Positions 1 to 8,422 of a stretch of DNA of 49,400 bases are shown here, piece after piece. The stretch spans positions 1 to 49,400 of the forward strand of contig JAAYKM010000029.1 of NCBI GenBank assembly GCA_012522415.1, given 5' to 3'. The position numbers were made by a program, and so were the translations under genes. Origin of the DNA: Deltaproteobacteria bacterium (GTDB lineage: Bacteria > Desulfobacterota > Syntrophia > Syntrophales > JAAYKM01). How positions within the stretch are numbered: position 1 is the stretch's first letter; every line of letters starts with the position of its first letter. The notes beneath the pieces are model-generated. The model made no database searches, was not told where the DNA came from, and saw only the letters and a program-made list of their open reading frames with translations.

Positions 1-569
1 CCGCCGTGGACCGGGCTGAAAAACTCGGCTATCCCGTGGCGATGAAGATCGTTTCCGATCGCATTATCCATAAAAGCGACGCGGGCTGCGTGCGCCTGGG
101 TCTGCGGGAAGCCCGGGATGTGGGGACTGCCTGGCGGGAAATCCTGCTCAACGCCTCGGCCTTCGCGGCGCCCGATGAAATCCGGGGCATTGCGATTCAA
201 CCCATGCTCCCTCCGGGTTTTGAAGTCATCGTGGGGGGACTTTATGATCGTCAGGCGGGACCGGTGGTTATGTTCGGTTTGGGCGGAATCTGGGTGGAGG
301 CCTTGAACGAAGTCGTGTTCCGGCTGGCGCCGGTCAGTCGTAAGGAAGCGGCCGACATGGTTTCAGAGGTGCGGGGGTCCCCCCTTTTGCTGGAGGGGGG
401 GAGGGGATATCCTCCCGTGAACCGTGAATCACTGCTGAATTTGATCGTTACGGTCGGCCAAATGATGGCGACCTTGCCTTTGGCGGAGCTGGACCTGAAC
501 CCGGTTGTTTTTTACGAGGGCCGCTACGCCGTTGCGGACGCCCGGATGGTCCTGCGTCCAAGACCTTGA
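1..569 (+). CDS. ADP-forming acyl-CoA synthetase, ATP-grasp (beta) part, 5' truncated by the window
   Basis: C-terminal about 189 residues of an ATP-grasp domain of the ADP-forming acetate/acyl-CoA ligase type (AcdB, or the C-terminal half of a fused AcdAB). Visible family signatures are YPVAMKIVSDRIIHKSDAGCV near the start, the IQPMLPPGFEVIVGG strand, MFGLGGIWVE, and the terminal LDLNPVV segment. The family converts acyl-CoA, ADP and phosphate to acid, CoA and ATP in the cytoplasm, a common energy-conserving step in anaerobes. The frame is open to the window edge, so the first codons lie outside; a GTG at 6 is probably internal. Whether it is a separate beta subunit or a fusion cannot be told here. 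Substrate is unknown. Confidence 0.85.
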   Translation, partial: AVDRAEKLGYPVAMKIVSDRIIHKSDAGCVRLGLREARDVGTAWREILLNASAFAAPDEIRGIAIQPMLPPGFEVIVGGLYDRQAGPVVMFGLGGIWVEALNEVVFRLAPVSRKEAADMVSEVRGSPLLLEGGRGYPPVNRESLLNLIVTVGQMMATLPLAELDLNPVVFYEGRYAVADARMVLRPRP

Positions 570-573
570 ATGG

Positions 574-678
574 ATGAGCCAAGGGCGAAACACGCGACGG
601 CAGAAGCACCTGTCCCGCCTGCTGCGGGAAGGAAAACAAATTCAACGGGACCGTGTCCGAAACGGGAAAAAGAAATAA
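574..678 (+). CDS. possible 34-residue basic small protein
   Basis: A short frame starts at an ATG 5 bases after the stop of the acyl-CoA synthetase and ends at TAA. The product would be very basic (many Arg and Lys, ending NGKKK) with no recognisable domain. The tight spacing allows translational coupling, but there is no clear ribosome binding site of its own and composition alone can produce such a frame in GC-rich DNA. Not recognised; listed only as a possibility. Confidence 0.2.
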   Translation: MSQGRNTRRQKHLSRLLREGKQIQRDRVRNGKKK

Positions 679-687
679 CGGCCCGTA

Positions 688-1242
688 TCAGAACAAAAAA
701 GGGATGAACATCCGGGTCCCGTTCATATACTGACGGTATTCCTCTCCGAACCGTTCGATATTTTCGCGCTCTTCCACCTTGCCCGTTATGAACAAAAACA
801 GGGTCACCAAGAATGCCAGGGCCAGGCTTGGAATGCCCGGCGCCTTCATCGCCACACCCCAGGCCAGAAGAATCACGGACATGTACATGGGATGCCGGAT
901 AAAGCGGAAAGCGCCGACTTTCAGCAGGCGGGTCGTGTTTTCAAAAGCGAGATTCGGAGAATGAGGAAGAGGGCCCTCGGAAAGTCCCAAGATGAACATC
1001 AGGTCGGCGCTGTGGATGATCAGCATGAGGGAGCCTATCAAAAGGGGCCAGGAAACGGTCTGATTCCATGAAAAGGGATCGTCAAACCAGGAGGGTATGT
1101 TCAGAATGACGAGGAGGAGCAGAAATTCGAAAGCGAAAAAACGATAAAAACCATGGCACAAAGGATCCTTGAGAGAGTTCCTGGATACGGTGATGATGAC
1201 TCCTGAAATAATCATGAAGGCAAATACGGATATGGCCAGCAT
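688..1242 (-). CDS. isoprenylcysteine carboxyl methyltransferase-like membrane protein (ICMT/PEMT superfamily)
   Basis: 184-residue integral membrane protein with about five hydrophobic segments. The C-terminal half carries the signature of the ICMT/PEMT superfamily: GAFRFIRHPMYMS followed by a hydrophobic stretch and EERENIERFGEEYRQYM. In the family the RHP(M/I)Y segment and the downstream EE pair form the S-adenosylmethionine and substrate site. Bacterial members methylate largely unknown lipophilic substrates at the membrane; no prenylated protein partner is suggested here. The ATG at 1242 is preceded by GGGAG ten bases upstream; the frame is open further upstream but without a better start. 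It is transcribed in the same direction as the DNA methyltransferase but 340 bases away. Confidence 0.75.
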   Translation of the reverse strand: MLAISVFAFMIISGVIITVSRNSLKDPLCHGFYRFFAFEFLLLLVILNIPSWFDDPFSWNQTVSWPLLIGSLMLIIHSADLMFILGLSEGPLPHSPNLAFENTTRLLKVGAFRFIRHPMYMSVILLAWGVAMKAPGIPSLALAFLVTLFLFITGKVEERENIERFGEEYRQYMNGTRMFIPFLF

Positions 1243-1583
1243 GGAGGTGTTCTCCCGACGGATGATATGGCGGAATCCGGTCCCGCCCCTTCCCGCCGCG
1301 GCCCGGTTTGTCATGGGGAGACAAACCGGGCCGCCGGTTGGGAAGGCGGATGAATTGTAACCGGGCAGGTCCGTTTTGACCAGCAATTTTTCTCCTTGTA
1401 CTCTGCCTGCCGGGATTAACCACGGTCGTCATGATTGGAGGGACCACCCCACGGGTGGTTCGCCCGTGAATCGGACGGGAAGTCCCCCGTTTCCATGATT
1501 CCCCGTGTCCTTTTGATGGGGTTTCTTGGATTTCGGGGCCCTGCGGCGCAATGATCTCAAGAGGTGTCCCCACGTGTTTTTGT
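1243..1583. other. intergenic region with one short inverted repeat
   Basis: About 340 bases between two leftward genes. It holds a perfect 7-base inverted repeat (1443-1449 and 1453-1459, ACCACCC / GGGTGGT, 3-base loop) without a T tract, so it is not a standard terminator. No convincing gene or promoter was seen. Confidence 0.4.
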
Positions 1584-2564
1584 TCAATCCCCTTTCCGGG
1601 GGGGGCCCCTCCGATGGGCCACGGCGTTTCTTTCCTGGAAAAAACCGTCCCGGTAACCCTGGATTCTGGTGTTGTGTTCTGCCAGGGCCAGTCTTTTTTC
1701 CGCCAGGCAGGCGTAATCTCGGTCTATTTCCACCCCTATGTAGCGGCGGCCCAGCTTGCGTGCCGTTACGGAGGTGGTGCCCGAACCGAGAAAGGGGTCC
1801 AGAACGATATCGCCTTCGCGGGAGCTGGCCAGAATGATTCGGGCCAGTAGTTTTTCGGGTTTCTGGGTTGGATGGTCCGTGTTCTCCGGCATGGACCAGA
1901 AAGGCACCGTCAGGTCCGTCCAGATATTGGACGGGTGTGTCATGCGCTCGGGTCCCTCCGGCGTTTCCTCCCAGTCCTTCGGGCGGCCGCGGCCGTCCCG
2001 GTACGGCGCGAGAACCCGGCGCCTGATTTTGACTGCGTCGATGTCGAAGACATAATCATTCGAAACGGTGGCGAACCAGATGTCTTCGCTGTTGTTTTTC
2101 CAGTTGGAACGGGCCCCCCGCCCCTTTTCGCGCTCCCAGGTGATCCGGTTTCGGATGATGAAGTGTTTCTCCAGAGCACACCGGACGGTCGTCGAAGAAA
2201 ACCAGTCGCTGCAGATGTAAAGGGAAGCCGTTTTCTTGAGGATCCGGGGTAATTTCCCGATCCAGGAATCAAGCCAGGCCCCGTACGCCTGACAGGTGAG
2301 TCTGTTGAACGGCCTGTCGTTGTAGGTTTTGGCCAGGTTATACGGGGGGTCGGCGAAAAAGAGATCGATAGCGTGATCCGGCAGAAAATCGAGGACAACG
2401 AGGGCATCTTGACAAATCGTTGTGTTCACGACTTCATGAAGCGTCGCCGTTTTTTGCAAATGCCCGAGTCTGCTTTCGTAGCAGCGTATTTCTTCAGCGG
2501 TCAGGCTGATCGTGCGGTTGCGGGGTGCGCGCACCTGTGATTCCTTTGATCCTTTCTTTTCCAT
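1584..2564 (-). CDS. DNA methyltransferase, N6-adenine/N4-cytosine type (beta class), solitary
   Basis: 326-residue DNA methyltransferase. Catalytic motif IV is FFADPPYNLAK (DPPY at residues 72-75) and lies before the S-adenosylmethionine-binding motif I, DPFLGSGTT (about 256-264), the order of the beta class of amino-methyltransferases. The HPTQKPEKL motif just before motif I is also typical. It would methylate the exocyclic amino group of adenine or cytosine; N6-adenine is more likely from DPPY but not certain. No restriction endonuclease or specificity subunit is adjacent, so it looks solitary, acting in regulation or protection. The central segment (about 115-230) probably holds the target-recognition region. 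Start ATG at 2564 has only a weak ribosome binding site. Confidence 0.88.
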   Translation of the reverse strand: MEKKGSKESQVRAPRNRTISLTAEEIRCYESRLGHLQKTATLHEVVNTTICQDALVVLDFLPDHAIDLFFADPPYNLAKTYNDRPFNRLTCQAYGAWLDSWIGKLPRILKKTASLYICSDWFSSTTVRCALEKHFIIRNRITWEREKGRGARSNWKNNSEDIWFATVSNDYVFDIDAVKIRRRVLAPYRDGRGRPKDWEETPEGPERMTHPSNIWTDLTVPFWSMPENTDHPTQKPEKLLARIILASSREGDIVLDPFLGSGTTSVTARKLGRRYIGVEIDRDYACLAEKRLALAEHNTRIQGYRDGFFQERNAVAHRRGPPRKGD

Positions 2565-2885
2565 GGCGCCGCCGGGTCATAAGGGTGGGCCTCGGGGGAC
2601 AGGGGGGCCGAGCATTTATCTTGGCGTTCATGGCTTTTTTCTGCCATAATCCCCCGCACTCCGAAACAACGGGGCATCATTCATGCCTGAAAAGATGACT
2701 TTGTGCAACCCTTTAGGGGGTATTTTTTATGGTGGAGCGGTTTGTGATCCATCTTTTGGATGACTTCCGTTGGAGAAAAAAGTCGAATACATCGCCATCG
2801 CCGCGTGCACGCACCGGCCATTCGCCAGGGGGCAGGATTGATTCAAACAGGGAAAAATAAAAGTCGAACGCGTCGGGATCGTTCC

Positions 2886-4277
2886 ATGCAAACGGGTTTG
2901 CCCTTTCAGGACGAGAAAATTTTAAAACGCTCGGTATTGATCGTGACGGCGTTTGCCGCATACCTGACGCCTTTTATGGGTTCGGCCGTGAATCTGGCCC
3001 TGCCCGCCATTCAAAAGGACCTTGGGGCAAACGCGCTCGGACTCGGATGGGTGATGAGCAGTTTCATTCTATCGGCCGTTGTTTTTCTTCTTCCATTTGG
3101 TAGACTTGCGGATATCGTCGGTAGAAAAAGGGTTTTTACGGCCGGTCTGATGCTGTTCACGGTTTCGACGCTGTTCATCGTTTTTTCCCAGACTCTTGCG
3201 GCCCTTATCGCGTTCAGGATCGTGCAGGGCGTATCAAGCGCCATGATCTTCGGAACGAGCATGGCCATAATCACGTCCGTCTTTCAGGAGGGGGAGCGCG
3301 GGAGAGCCCTCGGAATTAACGTGACGGCAGTATATCTCGGTCTGTCGACGGGACCGGTCATCGGGGGCCTGCTGACCCAGCATTTCGGCTGGCGGAGCAT
3401 TTTTGCCTTTCTGATACCGTTTGGAATCGCCGCCGTTGTTCTCATCAGGACAAAAATCAGGACGGAATGGGCTGACTCAAAGGGAGAAAAATTCGATGCC
3501 TGGGGCTCGGTCATTTACGGCATGACCCTTTTTGGGGTCATGTATGGGTTTTCAAATCTTCCGTCGGTCACGGGCTGGGTCTTTCTTATTACGGGTGTTC
3601 TCCTGTCGGTTGGTTTCGTTCTGTTTGAAAGGAAAACGGAGCATCCTGTTTTCGATATCCGGCTGCTGGTCGGAAACAGGGTTTTTGCCTTTTCCGGTAT
3701 GGCCGCCCTGATCAACTATTCGGCGACAAGCGCCATCGGATTCTTCATCAGTCTTTACCTGCAATACATAAAAGGGTTCGGAGCCAGGGAAGCCGGTCTC
3801 ATCATGATCTCCCAGCCCCTTGCCATGGCGCTCCTGTCACCGGTTGCGGGAAGGCTCTCCGACAGGTATGACCCGGGGAAAATCGCATCGATAGGGATGG
3901 GATTCACCGCGGTGGGATTGCTCGCGTTTTGTTTTATCACGCCGGAAACAACAATTGCGACTATTCTGGTTCTGTTCATCATCCTCGGAATAGGTTTCGG
4001 ATTGTTTTCTTCTCCGAATTCCAACGCCATTATGAGTTCAGTCGAAAAACGTCATTTCGGGGTTGCGTCAGGTGGCGTGGGGACCATGAGAATGATCGGG
4101 CAGATGTTCAGCATGGGGATAGCGATGATGATCATTTCCCTTTACATGGGAAGGCAGGTCATCAATCCCTCCACCTTTCCGGGATTCATCGCCGGAATGA
4201 AAACCGGATTCGTGATTTTTTCGGTTTTGTCGGTGCTGGGGATTTTTGCCTCCCTGGCAAGAAACGACAGGACATAA
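2886..4277 (+). CDS. MFS drug/solute exporter, 14-TM DHA2 (EmrB/QacA-like) type
   Basis: About 463 residues, almost all in hydrophobic helices (14 expected). MFS motif A is clear between helices 2 and 3 (GRLADIVGRKRV), and a GPVIGG motif-C-like stretch follows in helix 5, both typical of proton-driven antiporters. Best fit is the DHA2 group (EmrB/QacA), which exports drugs, dyes or amphiphiles across the inner membrane. No EmrA-like adaptor or TetR/MarR regulator is adjacent, so the substrate is open. The ATG at 2886 is chosen because it starts just before the first helix; the frame extends upstream to about 2760 without membrane-like content. Surrounding spacers are 320 and 459 bases, so it is probably transcribed alone. 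Confidence 0.85.
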   Translation: MQTGLPFQDEKILKRSVLIVTAFAAYLTPFMGSAVNLALPAIQKDLGANALGLGWVMSSFILSAVVFLLPFGRLADIVGRKRVFTAGLMLFTVSTLFIVFSQTLAALIAFRIVQGVSSAMIFGTSMAIITSVFQEGERGRALGINVTAVYLGLSTGPVIGGLLTQHFGWRSIFAFLIPFGIAAVVLIRTKIRTEWADSKGEKFDAWGSVIYGMTLFGVMYGFSNLPSVTGWVFLITGVLLSVGFVLFERKTEHPVFDIRLLVGNRVFAFSGMAALINYSATSAIGFFISLYLQYIKGFGAREAGLIMISQPLAMALLSPVAGRLSDRYDPGKIASIGMGFTAVGLLAFCFITPETTIATILVLFIILGIGFGLFSSPNSNAIMSSVEKRHFGVASGGVGTMRMIGQMFSMGIAMMIISLYMGRQVINPSTFPGFIAGMKTGFVIFSVLSVLGIFASLARNDRT

Positions 4278-4736
4278 GCGATTTCTTTCATCCCGTATTC
4301 CTGCCGGGATACAGGCCATCTGAAGGGTCATTCACGGCTGTTTTCTGATTTTACAGACGGATTCAGGGGATATTTTTTATAATACGGGTTTTATACAAGT
4401 GTTAAATAGGTATTAATCAGGCATTGTCTCGCATGCCGGACATATCATAAATATATACTGAACATCGGAAGCATTCATGCCGCAAGGTCGCACGGACAGC
4501 GGAAAAAAGAAGAGAATGACAGCCTATGCCTCACAAGAAAGAACCGTTTCATTCGCCGGTCTTCTTGGCGCGAATTCTGGAGCTTGCCATGGACACCGAT
4601 TTGAAGTTTCCAAAATCGATCGTGTGTGTGTGAATGATGAGCAAACCCTCGGTGGATCCTGGATCACGATCACCGGAGGTTTTTCTTTGGAATGCGGGAT
4701 TCAATCATGAACAAAAAAGGGAGGGTTTGTAACGGT
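4278..4736. other. 459-base AT-rich intergenic region upstream of the envelope cluster
   Basis: More AT-rich than its surroundings around 4370-4465. It contains a 6-base inverted repeat ATCCCG / CGGGAT at about 4290-4310 after the MFS gene, without a T tract, and GGCAT / ATGCC around 4421-4437. It must contain the promoter of the YCF48-RND operon but no unambiguous hexamer pair was found. Short frames inside it (for example 4477-4710) lack family features. Confidence 0.35.
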
Positions 4737-5843
4737 ATGAGATGGCGAGGAATCATTTTGCGTATGGCTGTCGGGATTTTTGCGGGGATGTTGCTCTGGG
4801 GTTGCACCCCCGCTCTGGAGGAGCAACTCAAACCTTTTCAGGTCAGCTATTTTCGGAACAAGCTGATGGATGTCGCCTTTGCAGATGTCCGGCACGGATG
4901 GACCTCCGGAGACCAGGGGTTGATTCTGTTTACCGATGATGGAGGAAAACACTGGGCGCGTCAGAACAGCGGTACCCAGCATACCCTGAGGGCCATCAGT
5001 TTCATCGATGCCGAGCGGGGTTGGATGGTCGGCGGTGCCGGTACGATTATCCGGACGGAGGACGGGGGACAGACTTGGAAGCGGCTGGACAGCGGGACCA
5101 AGGATGACCTCATGTGCGTCAAATTTCTGGATGAAAAACGGGGATTCGCGGCGGGGGCCTTCTCGTTGTTCCTCAGGACGGAAGACGGAGGGCAGACCTG
5201 GATAGACATGACCGATCAGTTTTCCGAGGAAGAAGCGTTCATGCTGGATACGAGCGGGATGTCCATGGAAGAGAAAATGGCCGCTCTCAAGGAGGAATTT
5301 GCCGCGGAGGGGGGCGAGGAGGAGGGGGAAAGCGTCATTCCGCTGAATCCGATGATCAACGAGATTTTTTTCATCAATCCCCTGAAGGGGTGGGTGGTCG
5401 GTGAGGCCGGCTCCATTTGGACGACCGATGACGGCGGCTTGCAATGGGTGAAACAGCAGAGCGGACAGTTGGAAGACCTGTTCGGTGTTTTTTTCAAGGA
5501 CGAGGAGGAAGGGTGGGTGACCGGTTTGAACGGCACCCTTCTTTATACGGACAATGGTGGAAGCACCTGGCGGCAACAGGTGTCCACGGTAAAACAGTCC
5601 CTCTTTGGCATCGCCGTCTCCGGTGATCGCGGATACGCGGTCGGCAACGCGGCCACGATGATCGAGACGAAGGACGGCGGGAAGACGTGGAAGGAATTCG
5701 TGCCCCCCTCGATTCGGAATTTTTCCTGGATTCGCGGCCTGGTGGTGATCAAGGATGTAGAGGATACCTATGTGGCGGTCGGCGGATTGGGGACAATCAT
5801 GATCAGCCGGGACAGCGGGATAAGCTGGGAAAAGATCAGTTAG
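4737..5843 (+). CDS. YCF48-family beta-propeller lipoprotein
   Basis: About 368 residues. The N-terminus is a lipoprotein signal with lipobox LLWGC, so the mature protein is anchored by a lipidated Cys to a membrane facing the periplasm. The rest consists of repeated units with the YCF48/BNR pattern, for example RTEDGGQTW, YTDNGGSTW and ETKDGGKTW, each in a roughly 45-residue blade of a predicted beta-propeller related to the photosystem II assembly factor HCF136/YCF48. The third and fourth blades are separated by an acidic insert (about 165-205). In non-phototrophs the family is found with RND/MMPL permeases, as here (19 bases to the next gene). The ATG at 4737 has GGGAGGG 11 bases upstream; another ATG at 4707 is possible. 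Molecular role unproven. Confidence 0.85.
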   Translation: MRWRGIILRMAVGIFAGMLLWGCTPALEEQLKPFQVSYFRNKLMDVAFADVRHGWTSGDQGLILFTDDGGKHWARQNSGTQHTLRAISFIDAERGWMVGGAGTIIRTEDGGQTWKRLDSGTKDDLMCVKFLDEKRGFAAGAFSLFLRTEDGGQTWIDMTDQFSEEEAFMLDTSGMSMEEKMAALKEEFAAEGGEEEGESVIPLNPMINEIFFINPLKGWVVGEAGSIWTTDDGGLQWVKQQSGQLEDLFGVFFKDEEEGWVTGLNGTLLYTDNGGSTWRQQVSTVKQSLFGIAVSGDRGYAVGNAATMIETKDGGKTWKEFVPPSIRNFSWIRGLVVIKDVEDTYVAVGGLGTIMISRDSGISWEKIS

Positions 5844-5862
5844 TCGCGAAGGAGGGACGCAG

Positions 5863-8220
5863 ATGATAGCAAAGATAGTCGATTTTATATTCAGGAAGCG
5901 GATGGCGGTCCTCGGAATTATCGGGGCCATCACCCTGGGCTTTCTGTATTTCATGATGAATATCAACATCGCCACGAACTACGACGATCAGCTTCCCACG
6001 AATCATCCGATCCGGGCGGTGCATGAACAGTACAAGGACAAGCTGGGCGGTTCCCACATGGTTCTGGTCATGCTCAAGGTCAAAAAGGGCGATGTCTGGA
6101 ACATTCCCACCCTGAAAAAGATCAAGTACATGCAGGAATACCTGGATGCGATCCCCGGGGTCAACCACTACCAGGTCAATTCGCTGGCCTCGCCCCGTGT
6201 GAAGCAGGTGGAGGTGACCTCCGGCGGCGGTCTGTCCTTCAAGGCCATCATGGCGGATGTTCCGCAAACGGAACAGGAGGTCGAAATTCTGGCCCGCAAC
6301 GTTCACCTGAACGACGCGGTTTATGGGCCCATGATCGCTTTCAACAACCAGTGCGCGCTTCTGACGGCGAACTTCATCGAGGGCAGCTTCAGCTATGACG
6401 AAGTGTTTTCGATGGTCAACAAACTCGTCGCGGAGATGAACGACGAGCACACGGAGGCCTATGCGGCCGGCGAGCCCATGCTCACGGGCTGGATTTTCGA
6501 TTACCGCAACGAGACGGTCATGATCCTGTTTTTTACCTTCGGGGTGATGATCCTGCTCCTCTTCCTCAATTACCGGAATTGGACGGGTGTGGCCGTGCCG
6601 ATGACCGCGGCGTTCGTCAGCGCCATATGGGGTCTCGGATTCTGCGGGCTCCTCGGATTCAGTCTGGACCCGTTGATCCTGGTCATTCCCCTTTTGTGTA
6701 TGGCCATCACGATCAGCCATTCCGTTCAGATGTGTCAGCGGTACTTTGAACTGCTCGATGAGTTCCGGGACAAGGAAAAGGCGGGCCGTCTGGCCATGCA
6801 GAGCATCCTGCCCCCGGGCATGCTGGGGCTTATCACCGATATCGGCGGTATGGCCTGTATCGCCGTTGCTCCCATCCCCCTGCTCCAGAAGCTGGCCGTT
6901 TTCTGCGGCTTCTGGATCGCAAGCATCGTGGTGAGCGTGATGATTCTCTGTCCCCTCCTGTTCCAGTTTTTCCCCGTACCGAAAAACCTGGCCAAGATCG
7001 CCCGTCCGGACAAGACGAACTTCTTGGAAAAACGGGTTCTGGGCAGTTTCGGATTTCTGGCGACGGGCAGGAGCGCCTACGGCATGGTCGGCCTGGGCGT
7101 GGTCATGTTCGTGGCGGCGGTCTGGGTGACGAGCAAGATGAACATCGGCGATATCCACCCCGGTTCCCCGATTCTGTGGCCGGATTCGACTTATAATGTC
7201 GCCATCAAAAACATCAACGAGAACTTCGCCGGGACGGAGGAACTCTTCTTCATCGTGGAGGGAAAGGAGCCGGGTCTGATCCGTCAGCCGGACATCCAGA
7301 GAAAGATCCGGGAATGCCAGATCTACATGGAAGAAAGCGAGATGGTCGGGTTCACCCTGTCGATTGCGGACTTTGCCCCGGTGGTGAACAAGATCATCCA
7401 TGCGGGGGATCCGAAGTGGGAGGTCATTCCGGAGGATGCCGTGATGATGGGGAGCGTCATGAACGTTGTCATCGGCGGTTCCGCGCCGGGTGACTTTGAC
7501 CGGATGATGAGCCGGGACCACAAGGACGCGAACATCGTCGTCTGGTGCAAGGATCACCAGGGGGATACGATCCGTCAGGTTCTTGCGCGCGCCCGCAGCT
7601 GGATCGCGAAGAACAAGGATTACGAGCCCCTGCAGTTCCGTCTGGCGAGCGGCTATCTGGGTATCCTGGGAGCGGTGAACGAGGTCGTGGCCCAGGCCCA
7701 GGCCCAGAACATCGCGTTGATTCTGGGGATTGTCGTTGTTTTCGCGGCGTTCACCTACCGTTCGCTGCTCGCCGCGGCGATTCTTGTGTTTGTCCTTTTG
7801 CTCGGGAACTTCCTGACCATGGTGTTCATGGTGCTCAAGGGGATCAGCCTCAATGTCAATACCATCCCCGTGGCCTCCATCGGCATCGGCGTGGGCGTCG
7901 ACTACTCAATTTACATCCTCTCACGGATCATCGAGGAGTACCAGCTTCACCGTGATCTGCGGCTGGCGATCCCGGTGGCATTGAGGACGACGGGCAAGGC
8001 CGTGGTGTTTACGGCGGTGACCCTGGCGGGCGGCGTGATCCTGTGGTACTTCCTGTCGTCGCTGCGGTTCCAGGCGGAAATGGGGCTGCTTCTGGCCCTG
8101 GTTCTGCTCATCAACATGGTTCTGACCCTGGTCCTGCTGCCTTCCATCATTTTTGTCCTCAAACCGAAGTTCATCGAAAAGGGGACGTTCATGATCCGGG
8201 AAAAGGCGGTGAGGGACTAA
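5863..8220 (+). CDS. RND superfamily permease, MMPL/hydrophobe-exporter type
   Basis: 785 residues with the duplicated RND layout: one helix, a large periplasmic loop (about 35-225), five to six helices, then a second helix, loop (about 440-620) and helices. The second half keeps a transmembrane acidic residue in GIGVGVDYSIYI (Asp about 679), the usual proton-relay position, while the equivalent first-half segment reads CMAITISHSVQM, with Ser-His instead of Asp. This is the MMPL/HAE type that moves lipids and hydrophobic molecules, not a tripartite AcrB pump; no membrane-fusion protein or TolC is adjacent. The ribosome binding site GAAGGAGGG precedes the ATG. It is co-transcribed with the YCF48 lipoprotein and probably works with the DUF1302/DUF1329 pair downstream. 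Confidence 0.9.
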   Translation: MIAKIVDFIFRKRMAVLGIIGAITLGFLYFMMNINIATNYDDQLPTNHPIRAVHEQYKDKLGGSHMVLVMLKVKKGDVWNIPTLKKIKYMQEYLDAIPGVNHYQVNSLASPRVKQVEVTSGGGLSFKAIMADVPQTEQEVEILARNVHLNDAVYGPMIAFNNQCALLTANFIEGSFSYDEVFSMVNKLVAEMNDEHTEAYAAGEPMLTGWIFDYRNETVMILFFTFGVMILLLFLNYRNWTGVAVPMTAAFVSAIWGLGFCGLLGFSLDPLILVIPLLCMAITISHSVQMCQRYFELLDEFRDKEKAGRLAMQSILPPGMLGLITDIGGMACIAVAPIPLLQKLAVFCGFWIASIVVSVMILCPLLFQFFPVPKNLAKIARPDKTNFLEKRVLGSFGFLATGRSAYGMVGLGVVMFVAAVWVTSKMNIGDIHPGSPILWPDSTYNVAIKNINENFAGTEELFFIVEGKEPGLIRQPDIQRKIRECQIYMEESEMVGFTLSIADFAPVVNKIIHAGDPKWEVIPEDAVMMGSVMNVVIGGSAPGDFDRMMSRDHKDANIVVWCKDHQGDTIRQVLARARSWIAKNKDYEPLQFRLASGYLGILGAVNEVVAQAQAQNIALILGIVVVFAAFTYRSLLAAAILVFVLLLGNFLTMVFMVLKGISLNVNTIPVASIGIGVGVDYSIYILSRIIEEYQLHRDLRLAIPVALRTTGKAVVFTAVTLAGGVILWYFLSSLRFQAEMGLLLALVLLINMVLTLVLLPSIIFVLKPKFIEKGTFMIREKAVRD

Positions 8221-8238
8221 GCGGTTTATGTTTCGGAC

Positions 8239-8285
8239 CCCGGCCCGGGGATGCGAACGACGTCCCCGGGCCGGGATTCTTTTCA
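8239..8285 (+). terminator. 13-bp GC hairpin between RND and DUF1302 genes
   Basis: Perfect 13-base-pair stem (8239-8251 with 8263-8275) with an 11-base loop, followed by ATTCTTTTC. It looks like an intrinsic terminator or partial attenuator that could lower DUF1302/DUF1329 expression relative to the permease, or split the cluster into two transcription units. Confidence 0.7.
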
Positions 8286-8422
8286 GGTCAAGGCGGCATC
8301 GCCGGGGGAAGAATCGGCCAGGGAGGAGGTGAGAGGGGGGCGAAATAGCGGAAGAATGGCATTGATGGAAAGGAGCTTGCGTCAAGTATTCAATCCTTGA
8401 AACGAGAACAGGAGGCAGAGTT

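Noticed and set aside
4701-7557. Long leftward frames of 424 and 573 codons opposite the YCF48 and RND genes
   Set aside because: They lie antisense to genes with strong family features, are rich in His, Arg, Asp and Gly as expected for shadows of GC-rich codons, and show no domain.
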